From contig CM030934.1 in the NCBI GenBank assembly GCA_018136815.1, forward strand, positions 1,458,979 through 1,522,978: a stretch of DNA of 64,000 bases. The letters run 5' to 3'. The DNA is from Isochrysis galbana (lineage: Eukaryota > Haptophyta > Isochrysidales > Isochrysidaceae). The notes beneath the pieces are model-generated. The model saw only the letters and a program-made list of their open reading frames with translations, was not told where the DNA came from and did no database searches. Shown piece after piece: positions 9,708 through 20,200 of this stretch (positions are counted from its first letter, which is position 1; each line of letters begins with the position of its first letter). The translations under genes and the position numbers were made by a program.

Positions 9708-9969
9708 TACGCGCGCGCTAGGAGTTGGCTGCACGCGGAGTAGGTGTACTCCTAGAGTACATACCATATTTCGACGGTCACGTCTATTTTGATCCACATA
9801 GACTACACAACTTTGACGATTCGAACCAGCAGTTTGTCCCATCTCTCCGACAACGCACGACGCGAGTGCTGCGCTGTCGAACGATAAAGTCGACACCGAT
9901 CCATCCATCGGAGCTTCCGGGACAATTCCTTTTTTGTATTCTTAGCATCCTCACCCGTACACGAGGGCC

Positions 9970-10096
9970 GCTCTCTCTCTCCCTCTGCCTCCCTCCCTCC
10001 CTCCCTCCCTCTCTCCCTTCCTCCCGCCCGCCCTCCCGCCCGCTCTCCCTCTTTCCTTCCCTCTCTTACTCCCTCTCTCCCTTCTCCTCTCCTCAC
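9970..10096 (+). repeat. Polypyrimidine tract upstream of the P450 gene
   Basis: About 127 bases of CT/CCCT/CCTC with almost no purines except a few G, ending about 95 bases before the P450 start codon. Similar tracts precede other genes in the window. Confidence 0.7.
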
Positions 10097-10190
10097 TGCG
10101 GCTCACTGCCTACGACATCGTTTTGGAGCCGTCCTCTCCAACCAGCTCTCCAGCCTACGCTCTCCTTGCCTCGCCCTCCGACGCACCCGA

Positions 10191-12132
10191 ATGGTGCGCC
10201 ATTGCGCGAGACTCTGGCTTCTCTCGGTCGCCGCAAGCGCCATGCTTGCGCCCGGCCCGAAGCCTTTCCCCATTGTTGGCTCTCTTCCTGCAATTGGGTT
10301 GGGCAAGGCCCTCGGGATCGGGCCACAGCCGCACCAGCGGATGACGGAGCTGGCGCGCACCTACGGCGACGTGATGACGGTATACATGGGTCGCGAGCCT
10401 TGGGTGATCTTGAGCAGTCCGCGTGCGGTGCACGAAGCATTTGTGGCTAAGGGCAGCGACTTTTCAGGTCGCCCAATGGTGCCGTCGATGTCGGTCAGCT
10501 CAGGTGGCGGGCAGGGGTTCGCGCGCTCCTCTGTCACTCCGGCACTCAAGCGTCTGAGACGCGAAGCCGTGGGGGATCTCTTCAGCGCCCACCGGGTGGA
10601 GCGTGCGCGTGCGGAATTTGAGAAAGAAGCGGAGATGCTTGCCCATCACCTTGTTAAGTCATCGAATGGCACGGCCGGCTCATCTCTGCTCAGGAAGGCA
10701 TTGCGCAAAGCGGCGACAAACATGGTGCTCCGGTACGTCTTCTCTTCTCGCACCTTATTCCACCGAAGATGCGAGCCGGGACAAGAGCGAGCACGGAAAA
10801 TGCGTCTCGAGGCTGGTTGATCTGATCAATGAGATCTGGGCAGAGCTCACATCTATCTCGACGACCACCTCTGACTTATTGTTGAGGAACGTAGATACTA
10901 CAGGTCCGATGATGATTCTGAATTCAAAGCTGCGTGACTTGGTTGAGCAGCGAGATAATATCCTGAGAGAGCTGATAGCAATTCGTCGTCGCACAACTAT
11001 GGAAAACGTCCATTCCGAGGCTCCTGGCGACATGCTAGACACCTTGCTTGCTTCTCGCCTCCCCGAAATGGATGTTTTGTATACTCTCGTTGATATGTTT
11101 GTTGCAGGCGTCAACACCACAGCGGCAACCATGGAATGGATGCTGTTGCTGCTTGCCAACGACCCACTCGCTCAAGAACGTGCACGCGCTCGGGTATCAC
11201 TTCCTCAGCCCCATCGTAGCGGCCGTGCATCAGGTGACTACATTGATGCACTGGTCAAGGAGGTGCTTCGGGCCAAGCCGCCGTTGTTGCTTCCAAGACA
11301 AGCTGTACGAGACACAAGCGTCCGAGGATATAGCATCCCAGCTGGAACGGTCGTGCTCGCCAATAATCACGCCCTCACACAAGACGAAAGATGGTGGGAC
11401 AGGCCACGGCTGTTCCGACCCGAGCGCTTTGTGGAGGAAGAGGCAGATCTCGGCTCAGGATCCGCAGCATGCAAGTTCATCCCATTCTCCATTGGCGCTA
11501 GATTTTGCCCCGGGAGCCGGTTGGCCGAAGAAGAGCTCCGCGCGGCAGCGCGTGTCATGCTAATTCACGTTCGGTGGAAGCGGGTTGAGCAAGTGGATCT
11601 GTCGGAATCGTATGGGTTGACGCTTTTGCCGGCAACAGAACAATCCCTGAACTTTGAGTTCGTCTCTCGAAATACGAGGCGGGTTTCGTCGACCGCGGAC
11701 ATCAGGCAACGAACATACGCTGGACTGCCCAGCTCTATATCAGTGGGCCCGGCAACATTTGGAAGAGCTTCTTATCGTCCCAAGAAAATGGGCGAACCCG
11801 ATCAAGCCCGACAGCCAATCGCTCCACAGATGTCTTTGAAGGATCTGGGTTACACAAGTGTGTCCTCTTTGCCACGACGGGGCCGAGCCACACGACGTCA
11901 AAAATCGGATGCTTGGGACATCGACGCATTACAGGATAACTATGTTGAGGCAGGAACAGACCATCGTGATGGTTGGCGGGCCACAAAAGCCAAAGGTACC
12001 CGCAGGAATCGGCGCTACGAGAAGCGGCTCTTGAGGAATGTTGGCAACACTTGGAATGGTGGAAGTGGAAACGAAGATGATTTTTGCGATGACGAGAACA
12101 ATGGTGACGAAAATTGGCGAGGCGGACAGTGA
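10191..12132 (+). CDS. Cytochrome P450 with an internal frame break
   Basis: Haem-thiolate monooxygenase. The first frame (10191 to about 10752) has a short hydrophobic N-terminus, the Pro hinge PGPKPFPIVGSLP and ends NMVLRYVFSSR. The remainder is one base out of phase: PYSTEDASRDK, I-helix AGVNTTAATMEW, K-helix EVLR, FRPERF, and haem-binding FSIGARFCPG with the ligand Cys. A single surplus base near 10750-10756, or a sequencing indel, explains the break. An in-frame intron at 10733-10811 (GTACGT donor) is a possible alternative but would remove the conserved VFSSR stretch. After the usual P450 end (~11660) the frame runs on for about 150 residues of basic and then acidic low-complexity sequence, unlike known P450s. 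Substrate unknown. Confidence 0.8.
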
Positions 12133-12945
12133 GAAATTACTAGTTGTTTGCTTGCATGTGGCGAAGTTCTCCTCATTCATCGACCGGTCTCATCAACTAT
12201 CCTGAAAAAGATAGGGCCATGGAGCGCACGCCGCTCCCCTCCCCTCCCTCTGCCCACACCGCCGCGCAGACCGATCGGCTCATGGCTGAAGCCGCGCCGC
12301 ACGAAGCCGAGGCAGCTTCCGGCCGACGGTTTAGGTTTCTCGGCTTTGCTGGCGGAGGACTGGGACGCTCCGAGGCGTTCCTTCACCATGCGGACAACCT
12401 CGTCGATAGATATGATTGATTGCGTAGGCGCCCTCCGTCACCTGAGGGTGGCGCAGCGCCTCAGCCCGTGCTTGCTCAGCGGGGGCCAGCACCATGCGGG
12501 CTATCGAGATGCACGATAAGGAATGGTGCGGGGCTTCCCCCGCCGCGGCAGCTTCGATCCCGCGCTTCCATGCCTTGAGGAGAGGAGTGGAGAGAGGGGG
12601 CGGGCTCGTGCCCCCAAATGGGTGCCAACCATGTATAAACCTAGTTGAGTACAGCATACAGCAAGCATTAGTAATATGGGTATAAGTTGGCTCCCAGGTC
12701 CGGGCTCCACCTATTGGCCTAGCTCGTCTATTGTCATGATATGGCCGTCAATGGGTCTGAATGAGGAGGGACAACACACAACACCGTCTAGCTCTTGCAT
12801 TGCATGCTGGTGCATGGTCTGCCAATAACATCTCATTCACTATCGAACAGACATAAGTCGGCATTGCTGATGCTGCCCTTTCGCATTTGACCGCTATCCT
12901 TCTGGATCACTTTCGCTCACCCTCGCTCAACTATTATTGGCTGCT
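12133..12945. other. Intergenic region with non-LTR leader relics
   Basis: Holds two decayed pieces related to the non-LTR 5' end. On the plus strand, near 12203-12226, CTATC...GATAG could form a stem before ATGGAGCGC. On the minus strand, 12646-12565 has the stem-loop (AACTAGGT TTAT ACATGGTT) followed by the GGGGGCACGAGCCC leader also found at 15398 and 30408. Beyond 12700 nothing is recognisable. Confidence 0.6.
12565..12646 (-). mobile_element. Fragment of non-LTR derivative 5' end (stem-loop subfamily with GGGGGCACGAGC leader)
   Basis: The stem-loop at 12627-12646 carries one mismatch relative to the intact copies, consistent with decay. The following leader matches the minus-strand copies at 15417 and 30427 for about 80 bases, then similarity ends. 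Confidence 0.6.
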
Positions 12946-14121
12946 CTAAACCGTCATTGAAGTTTGGTCGGCTTGGTGCTTTCGCGGACGTCTTTGTCGG
13001 CTATGAGCTCGCTCGCGAGGTCCGCCGCGTCTTGCATGTGCAGAGCGATAGCCTGGCTCGCCTTTGGCAGACAACTGCTCAGCCACTTCAGGGGCCGCTT
13101 CGACTTGCCGTGATCGATTGCGGCGTCGCTCGGCCTCTACTTGGGCTCCCGGATCAGCCAACCCATCCGAGGGCAACACTCGTATCTTCTTCCCAGAGCG
13201 CTCCTCGCCATCTCTTGCCACCGCCGAGGCTGCAGAGTCGGTGTCCTTGAAGCGAATTGCTGCCTTCCCCTTCTTGGGAAGACGGATAGCCAAGATTGGG
13301 CCACAGGACTCGAACACCCTGCGCACGACGTCCAGCTTCCACTCCTCATTTGGCAAGTTGCGGACAAATACGCATGTGTGAGCCTGCGGAGCCGTCTCCA
13401 AGGCCCAATCAATGGTGATGGTGCGTCCTCCAAGCTCGCTTCCACTCAGTGCAACGGCCTCTGCTGCTTCGCCTGTCGTCTTGAAGGTAAGAAAGCCAGA
13501 CCCACGAAAACCGGTGGCCGCAGTGGTGAGCCAATGGATTGACGCAATCTTGCCCTCAAAGCACTCGCGGATTTGCTCATCGCTGATGGAGAATGGGAGG
13601 TTGGCAATATATACGCGCCGCTTCTCAGCGATGGCTTTGTTCGCCTCCTCTTGCGAATCCTTATGCATCGTGCGACCTGCACGCTCCTCAATCTGCTCGA
13701 GAGTCAGCTCTCCCTTGTCGTCATCTCCCACAACTTCCTCGCCATCCGAGTCAATGTCTCCCTCCACTATCACAGCCTCGCCGGAGGGCGCTGCAGAGGT
13801 CGGCTTCTTGGGGTCAGCGTGTGAGTCTTGCGTCTTCTTGTTCTTCTTGCGCCGCCTCGACACCGCCGCCTCACCCTCCGAGTCGCCCTCATCCTTCTCA
13901 CGCAGAGACGGCGGGTTGGCTGACTCCCCCGCCCGAACTGCTGCGATGGCCGCCTTGCGTGCGGCGGCGGGCAGCTCGAGCGGCGGCTTGGCGTCGCGGC
14001 TATCCTTCCTCTTCTTCGATGCCGGCCTCTCCCCCTTGTCCCCCTCCTCCCCCTTCTTCCTCTTCTTCTCCCCCGTTGGCCGCCGCCTCTCCTCGCGCGA
14101 GAGGGCGTCGGACACGACCAT
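12946..14121 (-). CDS. Two-RRM RNA-binding protein, nucleolin/Nop12-like
   Basis: 391 residues from the ATG at 14121. The first ~165 residues are charged and disordered, with KKRK clusters resembling nuclear/nucleolar localisation signals. RRM1 follows with RNP2 RVYIANLPFS and RNP1 GFRGSGFLTF; RRM2 has TCVFVRNLP and a degenerate RNP1 (KAAIRF). The C-terminus is Arg-rich. The layout (acidic/basic N-terminus, paired RRMs, basic tail) matches ribosome-biogenesis proteins such as Nop12 or nucleolin-like factors, but no orthology can be fixed by eye. No intron needed. The last ~70 residues lose RRM-like character and could include an unspliced intron. Confidence 0.8.
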   Translation of the reverse strand: MVVSDALSREERRRPTGEKKRKKGEEGDKGERPASKKRKDSRDAKPPLELPAAARKAAIAAVRAGESANPPSLREKDEGDSEGEAAVSRRRKKNKKTQDSHADPKKPTSAAPSGEAVIVEGDIDSDGEEVVGDDDKGELTLEQIEERAGRTMHKDSQEEANKAIAEKRRVYIANLPFSISDEQIRECFEGKIASIHWLTTAATGFRGSGFLTFKTTGEAAEAVALSGSELGGRTITIDWALETAPQAHTCVFVRNLPNEEWKLDVVRRVFESCGPILAIRLPKKGKAAIRFKDTDSAASAVARDGEERSGKKIRVLPSDGLADPGAQVEAERRRNRSRQVEAAPEVAEQLSAKGEPGYRSAHARRGGPRERAHSRQRRPRKHQADQTSMTV

Positions 14122-14282
14122 CGCCCCGTCGACGTCTCTCTCTATTCTCTCTGTTCTCTCTCTCTAAAGTAGAGAACTCTAGCGCTCTACTGGCTCTCTT
14201 CCTAATGGTTTTTTAGTAGAGGCTTCAAGTACCTATTGTACAATAGTACTAGTACTAGTACATGAAGACCCGGGTTGGGGTA

Positions 14283-14420
14283 GGCAGATATATGTACAAA
14301 TTTCAGTCACATATTTGGGCAGGATTTTCAGACATAGCTATCAATACATATTTTATACAATTTGGGCGCGAACGAGGTTGAAAGGGCGCGAAACCAATAA
14401 ACACAAGCCCAAGCCCACAC
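14283..14420. repeat. AT-rich CATATTTGGGC motif cluster
   Basis: Begins GGGTAGGCAGATATATG and contains CACATATTTGGGC and related CATATTT copies in otherwise GC-rich DNA. It resembles one end of the hAT element at 35723 (TAGGCAGGAATATG, GCCCAAATATGT). The other end was not found. Confidence 0.5.
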
Positions 14421-14599
14421 AAGCGTTGGCGTTGGCGCGGGAGAAGGAGGAGGGAGGGCGGGGGGGGGGGGGCGAGGTCAGGGGAGGAGGGGAGGGGGCG
14501 TGGGGCGCCGAAGGAGAGAGAGCACCCGCGATAGCATACTGACGGATCCGAGGTTACCACTGCCTCGGATGGGAACGGAGGGAACGCGGAAGGGAAGCG

Positions 14600-14715
14600 G
14601 CGAGAGGCGCGGCGGAAGTTGGGGGGTGGCCAATGACGGGCTGGACCACCTCCTCAGCAGAGAAAGGCGGGAGGACGGGCTTGGGCGAGGGCGAGCGCGA
14701 CGACGGAGCGGACAT
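14600..14715 (-). mobile_element. LTR fragment encoding the gag N-terminal peptide (second subfamily)
   Basis: Minus-strand ATG at 14715 encodes MSAPSSRSRSPKPVLPPFSA, a diverged version of the LTR-encoded gag start. The plus-strand copy at 40938 has nearly the same peptide, so the two define a second LTR subfamily. Confidence 0.55.
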
Positions 14716-14753
14716 GGCTGGGCGGATCGGGACGGATAGGCTGGGGCCACTCC

Positions 14754-15417
14754 CCCGGCCCTTCTCCCCCCGCCATAAGGCGACTCCCCCCGTGCACTAC
14801 TAGGGGGATAGGGGTGAAGGGCTTAGATATGGTCCGGTGGCCCGCGCCTCCCCCCGGTGATCATTCCCCCCCTTCCTCCTGTGTCTCCGAGTGGGCGGCG
14901 GCCTCAGCCCCGACTTATCCTGTAAACAGGTGCGGGACTTACCTATTTTCCGGTGAGCGGAGCTCTCGCTCCGCCCACCCCCTTCTCCGCGCGCTCTCTC
15001 CCCTCTCCAGCAGGCACGCGCGATGGCGCGCCTGCGGCAGGCCTCCAGCTGCCCTGTGGCGGCCCTTGGAGGCTCCTGGAGGCCAGCTCAGGGGGCAGAG
15101 GAGGCTGGGGCTGGGCCCTGGCCTCCCCTGCCTCTCCCTCGCTGGTGCTCCCGAGCCTCTGGGGCCCCCAATCTGCACCTGTCTGCCTGTCGACCAGGGG
15201 GGGAGGGGGGGTTGGAGCGATGGGCTGGTCACGAGGGGCCAGGATGGGCGAATGGGGCGAGCCTGTGGGGAAGGGAGTGGGTCAGTAGGGCAGTGGCCTC
15301 CTGGCAAGCCATCAGGCGTGCCAGGAGGATGGGTGGTTCCTCCCCCATGGCAGGGGAGGAGTGGAGAGAGGGGGGGGCTCGTGCCCCCCCATGGGTCAAC
15401 CAAGTATAAACTTAGTT
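14754..15417 (-). mobile_element. Internally deleted non-LTR derivative (stem-loop subfamily 2)
   Basis: Begins on the minus strand with AACTAAGT-TTAT-ACTTGGTT (15417-15398), then a GC-rich leader with a Pro/Gly-rich open frame, and ends with the family 3' segment (CCCTAGTAGTGCACGGGGGG, mirrored on +). A second copy at 29738-30427 is similar throughout. The T tail and target duplication are not recognisable, so the 3' end may be truncated. Confidence 0.75.
15398..15417 (-). other. 5'-terminal stem-loop of the non-LTR family
   Basis: AACTAAGT, loop TTAT, ACTTGGTT: an 8-bp stem with one U-G pair, identical to the copies at 30408-30427 and 59180-59199. Confidence 0.75.
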
Positions 15418-15440
15418 GTTGAGGGTCACAGGTAGTCAGG

Positions 15441-16288
15441 TGACGAATTGGGATGGCCCTTAGGGCCTGAGGGCAATGAGGAAGGTGGCAAGCCGGCGGC
15501 AGGCGCGGCTGAGGAGACGGCTTCGGAGACGATGACGGGCTGAAGCCCGTCAGCAGAGGAAGGCGGGCAGGCGGGCTTGAGCGAGGGCGAGGACGGCGGC
15601 GAGAACGACATGGAACGAGCGGCGAGAGGCGAGGGCGAGTGAGAGGAGGGCTGTGATGGCAGGGGCTGGCGAGGCGAGGCGAGTTTGTTGGGTACGAGTG
15701 TTACGAGAGCGAGAGCGACGAGAGCGAGAACGACGACGGATGACGACTGACGACAGGACGACGGACAACGACACCCAGGAAAACACCCCGACTCTCGCCC
15801 CACGACTTTCTCACATAACTCGACTGAAATCAAACCCAAACACTCCGATCAGACAACAACGGACGACGATCAAAGGGCGATCTGTCGGCGATCTTGTCTG
15901 GAACGGGAATCGCACCATAACGGAATCGAGGGGCAATCTTGCTACGCAGGATTCCAAGAGACCTACCAAATAAGACGAAAGGAGTGCGATGTGCCTAAGG
16001 GGGAGATGCGAAGAGGTCGCAAATTAAACCTGATTGCCCCCAGAAGCAGATAAAGAACCGCAGGGGAGATAGCAAATTAAACCTATTTGCGAGGCGCCTG
16101 GGAGGAAGAAAGGTGGGGAAACTTCCCTTCTCTTTCGAGAGAAAGAGAGAGGGCGCTCCACAACCCACGATCCCATGCATCCAAGCGAAGCTTTTGACCG
16201 AGAACGAGAACGAGAGAATTATAACGATAAATACCGAACGACGAAGAGAAGAGCGAAGCCTAACGAGTGTCGATTCGCGAATGCGACA
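15441..16288 (-). repeat. 3' LTR of the Ty3/gypsy element
   Basis: 848 bp, sense ends TGTCGC...CAATTCGTCA. Contains the gag ATG (15609-15611) and its first ~57 codons. The inner end is bordered by a G-run polypurine tract at 16294-16289. The same CAATTCGTCA terminus ends the fragment at 52523, supporting the boundary. Confidence 0.85.
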
Positions 16289-16499
16289 CCCCCCTGCTAG
16301 GATCGAGCGTCCCGCGAGGAAAGAAGAGAACCTAACGGACATCGGAGAGCTCCAAGCAAGCCACGAGAAAGGCAGAAGAGCAATCCTGAACGAGACCGAA
16401 TGAGCCAAGAGCGAAGAGCGAATAAATCCGAAGAGCGAATGAAACAATAAATCGAGAAGTTACGAATTACGAACAACGAACAATCGAGGACCGATGAGA

Positions 16500-16760
16500 A
16501 CGCGGAACGACAAGAATCGAGAATCGAGAGCGAGAAACGAAGAACGCGGAACGACGAGAATCGAGAATCGAAGAACGAGAAACGAAGAACGCGGAACGAC
16601 GAGAATCGAGAATCGACGATGAATCGAAGAACGAGAAACGAAGAACGCGGAACGACGAGAATCGAGAATCGAGAATCGAAGAACGAACGACGAAGAACGC
16701 GGAACGACGAGAATCGAGAATCGAGAATCGAAGAACGAACGACGAACGGCGAACGACGAA
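16500..16760 (-). repeat. Minisatellite in the retrotransposon 3' non-coding region
   Basis: About five tandem copies of a 44-57 bp purine-rich unit (GCGGAACGACGAGAATCGAG core) between the pol stop and the 3' LTR. The frames across it on both strands are repeat translations. The surrounding 16295-17285 has no other feature. Confidence 0.85.
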
Positions 16761-17285
16761 CTATAAGAATAGTGCGCGACGATCGAAGAGACAGGAAGTA
16801 CCACACCCGTCCGGACGATAAGGTGTAGAATCGGCGGCCGGCGCGGCAGACCGCAGGACTCAACGCTGCAACCCATCCTCTTCTCTCTTTTATGAGAGTT
16901 TTACCTGGATGTTTGGGCGGTGTGGCGGCACCCAAGTTACAACGCGGCGTCTCCTGTTCTTCGATATATGAGTAGTCGAACAGCCAACGGCGAAAGGCGG
17001 CGAGATATCACGACGGGCTCGGCACGTCACGCGCGAGCTTAACGACGAGGTACGGGGGTCTCCTGACAGAGCGCAGCGAAAGGGGAGGGAGATCCATCCT
17101 CCGTGGTCGAAAGGGGGGGCGAGCCATACCTCTCTTCCCGCGGGGGGAACTATTCGGCGGCCGCGGGGGGAAAATTCGGCGACCGCGGGGGGGAACTGGA
17201 AAAGAATTCCCGTACGTTCCCGTACCCCGATCAAACGTAAACGACGGCGTTAAGAGATATCGGAGGGGCGTGACAGTCGCGACTG

Positions 17286-20200
17286 TCAGAAGAACGCAGA
17301 GGGTGTATCGAGCAGAGAGACGAGGGTGCGATCCGATGGCGACAGGCGTGCGAGAGCCTCGGAGCGACAGCGAACGAAGGTAGGCGAGGCAAGGGCAGCG
17401 TGCGCAAATGCGTGGGAGCCAAACCACGGGGAACCGCGCGATGATCCCGACGAGTACCACCACTGCCCGAGGACGAAGACCGCGTGCTGCGGCCGCATCA
17501 TTGGACCTGCAGGGTTGGCAACAGACGGGCGGGCTGAGACGGGCAAATGGGAGACATGAGCAATGGGGCCACTGTGCAAGGACGGTGCGAGACGAGGCGA
17601 GCGGCGCGGGGCCTGATGATCCAAGCCGGTGGTCTCGGATCCCACGGGAGCTTCGATCGCGTGCGACGTCGGTGGAGTTGAGACGGTCTGAGATTGTGAT
17701 TTTGCAGCCCGCTTTCTCATCTGAGGCTTACGAAGAGGCGGGAAGGGGTGAGCATCATCATAGGCGGTGACGAGCGACTCGCAGCGGCGAAGCAGTTCGG
17801 CTAGCGGCTCCCATGTGGCCGCAGCTTTCGCGTAACCACGCCACTTGACGAGATACTGCCTGGAATCACCTCGACCCTTGCGGTCAAGGAGTGAATCCAC
17901 CAGATACTCATCTCTTTGGACGGGGTCTTCATCTGTGAGGGTATAGTAGGGACGGAGGTTAGTCACATGCACTTCCTCGGAGAGGAGGCGATTTTCTTGG
18001 TCGCGTAGTCGGTAGCGGCCAGCGCCAAGCGCCTCAGCAATGCGGTATGGTCCGCTGTAGTGGTAGAGGAGCTTGTTGCGGTGTCCTGGAATCTTGCGAA
18101 CCACCCTATCACCTGGAGTAAATTGGATGGGGGGAGAGTGAGTGCGTAGCGTGTCAGCAAGTGCGTCGGCTTGAGACTCTAAAGTTGCATCATAAGCCGC
18201 GGCCCACGCCGCCTTTAAACGACAATGCATTTTCCAAGCGTACGAGCGAATTTCCTGAGGTAACTCGGGAGGTGGGCCAGTGTCAGGTGGATCAGAAAGC
18301 TGGGCAGGCAGGCGAAGCTCACGGCCATAGAGCAAGGCAGCAGGCGACATGCGGGTAATGCGATTGGCTGAAGCGCGCATGCTCATTAGAAAGAACGGGA
18401 GATGATCGACCCAATGACCGCCGCCTTCATCGGTAGCACGAGCCATGTTGATCAATGTTTGCTGAGCTCGTTCGACCAGGCCCACGCTCTCGTGATGATG
18501 AGGTGTGCTCGGCCGCAAGTCGGTGCCGGTGCGCTCGAGGATGACCGAGGTGAGTTGACTAGCGAGATTGCTGCCGGAGTCCGAGCGAAGTTGCCTTGGT
18601 ACTCCGTGCCGAGAGACGACGTACGACATGAAGGCGTGAAGAGCGTCGGCACTCGAGGGGTCGCCGTTGTGAGGGGCCGCCTCGATCCAACGAGTGAGCG
18701 AGTCTACGAAAACGAGGAGCTTGTCGAAGCCTTGAGAGCCCTTGATGAAGTCGTGCGTAGGAGCCATCGAGACGACGTCGCAAAAGACGATGTCGAACGG
18801 ATAGGCGCCGACCTGCGGTCCCTTTGGGTCTGCGAGGTAGCGGAAGGGAGGCTTAGCTAAGGTGCACTCGTGACATTGGCGAACGTGCGCACAGACGTCT
18901 GCGTTCATGCCAGGCCAAAAATATCGGTCTCGTAGAAGGCGCGCCATTCGGTTGTCGCCGAGGTGGCACAGGTGGTCGTGAAAGGCTTCGAGGTAGGCGC
19001 GGCGCATCGTCTTCGGCACGTAGAGGCAGAGCTTCTCGCCGTCTCTCGTCGGTACTCGTCGGTAGAGTAGTCCAGATCGCAACAGGCATCGCGAAGATTC
19101 GCGACTGAGCCAGCGCAAACGACGGTGATCGAGGTCGGGGTTGTGAGGAGACGAGGAGAGGAAGCGAATGAGGTCGTGGCAGTCGGGGTCCTCGGCCTGT
19201 GCCTCTTTGAGCGCCTCGGCGTTGGGTGTACCGACGTCGAGGTAGGAGAGGTTGATAGAATCCCTGGTCGTAGAGGACAACCTGGACGACCGTTCGTCGG
19301 CTTGCAGACTGGATGCCGTTGTGGTACGAGAACGAGAGGCGGCGACGGCTGGCGGCTGACCATCCGATGCCGTGGTAGAGCGAGAGTTAGGGACGACGGC
19401 GGCTAGCAGCTGCCCACCCCCCTGCTTAGGAGCGGACGTCTCCGACGTCTCGTCGTCTGCCGCCACCAAGCGCGACACACCATCCGCGTCTTTGTGATTA
19501 GCACCAGGTTTGTGTTCGACGGTAAAGCGATACTCCGACAACTTGAGCGCCCATCGCATCAGGCGCGACGCCGGCCCACCCTGGACGGTGTCCTTCATGG
19601 TGTGCAACCAACGGAGAGCTTGGTGATCGATGACGAGGCGGAAGTGCCGGCCCCAAAGGTACGGTCGCCAAGTGCGAATGCTTTCCAGGGCAGCAAGAAG
19701 CTCCACTTCGGTGGTGGTCCAATGACGCTCCGCGGCGGTGAGGCGGCGACCGTAGTACGCGACGACATGCTCATGCCCGTGGTCGTCAATTTGCGACAGG
19801 ACTCCGCCGATACCCAGGGTACTGGCCGCGTCCGTTTTGACGATGAACTCTTTGTCGTGACGAGGCGCAGCCAACACTGGTGCGGACGTGATGAGGTCGA
19901 TGAGGCGGCGGATCGCTGTCTGACACTCAGGTGACTGAGAGACGGTAGCCACATCGACGCCCGTACGAGTCAGGTCGGTGAGAGGGGCCGCAACGTGCGC
20001 GAAGCCCTTGATGAACCGACGGTAGTACGAACAAAGACCGAGAAACGAGCGGACCTTCTCGAGCGAGTTGATGTGACGCGGATCGATCGAGCGTACCGCC
20101 TCGACTTTCTTGGGGTCCATCTCGAGACCACGACGAGAAACGACGTGCCCAAGGTACTCGCCCTTGATAGCGAACAAGATGCACTTGGAGGCCTTACACG

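Noticed and set aside
9820-9850. Possible tRNA T-arm (GATTCGAACC) and similar GTTCGA matches elsewhere
   Set aside because: No matching acceptor, D or anticodon arms could be built around any of them.
17286-17800. Extra plus-strand ORFs opposite pol (e.g. 17408-17770, 19995-20564)
   Set aside because: Antisense shadows of the pol reading frame with no conserved motif.
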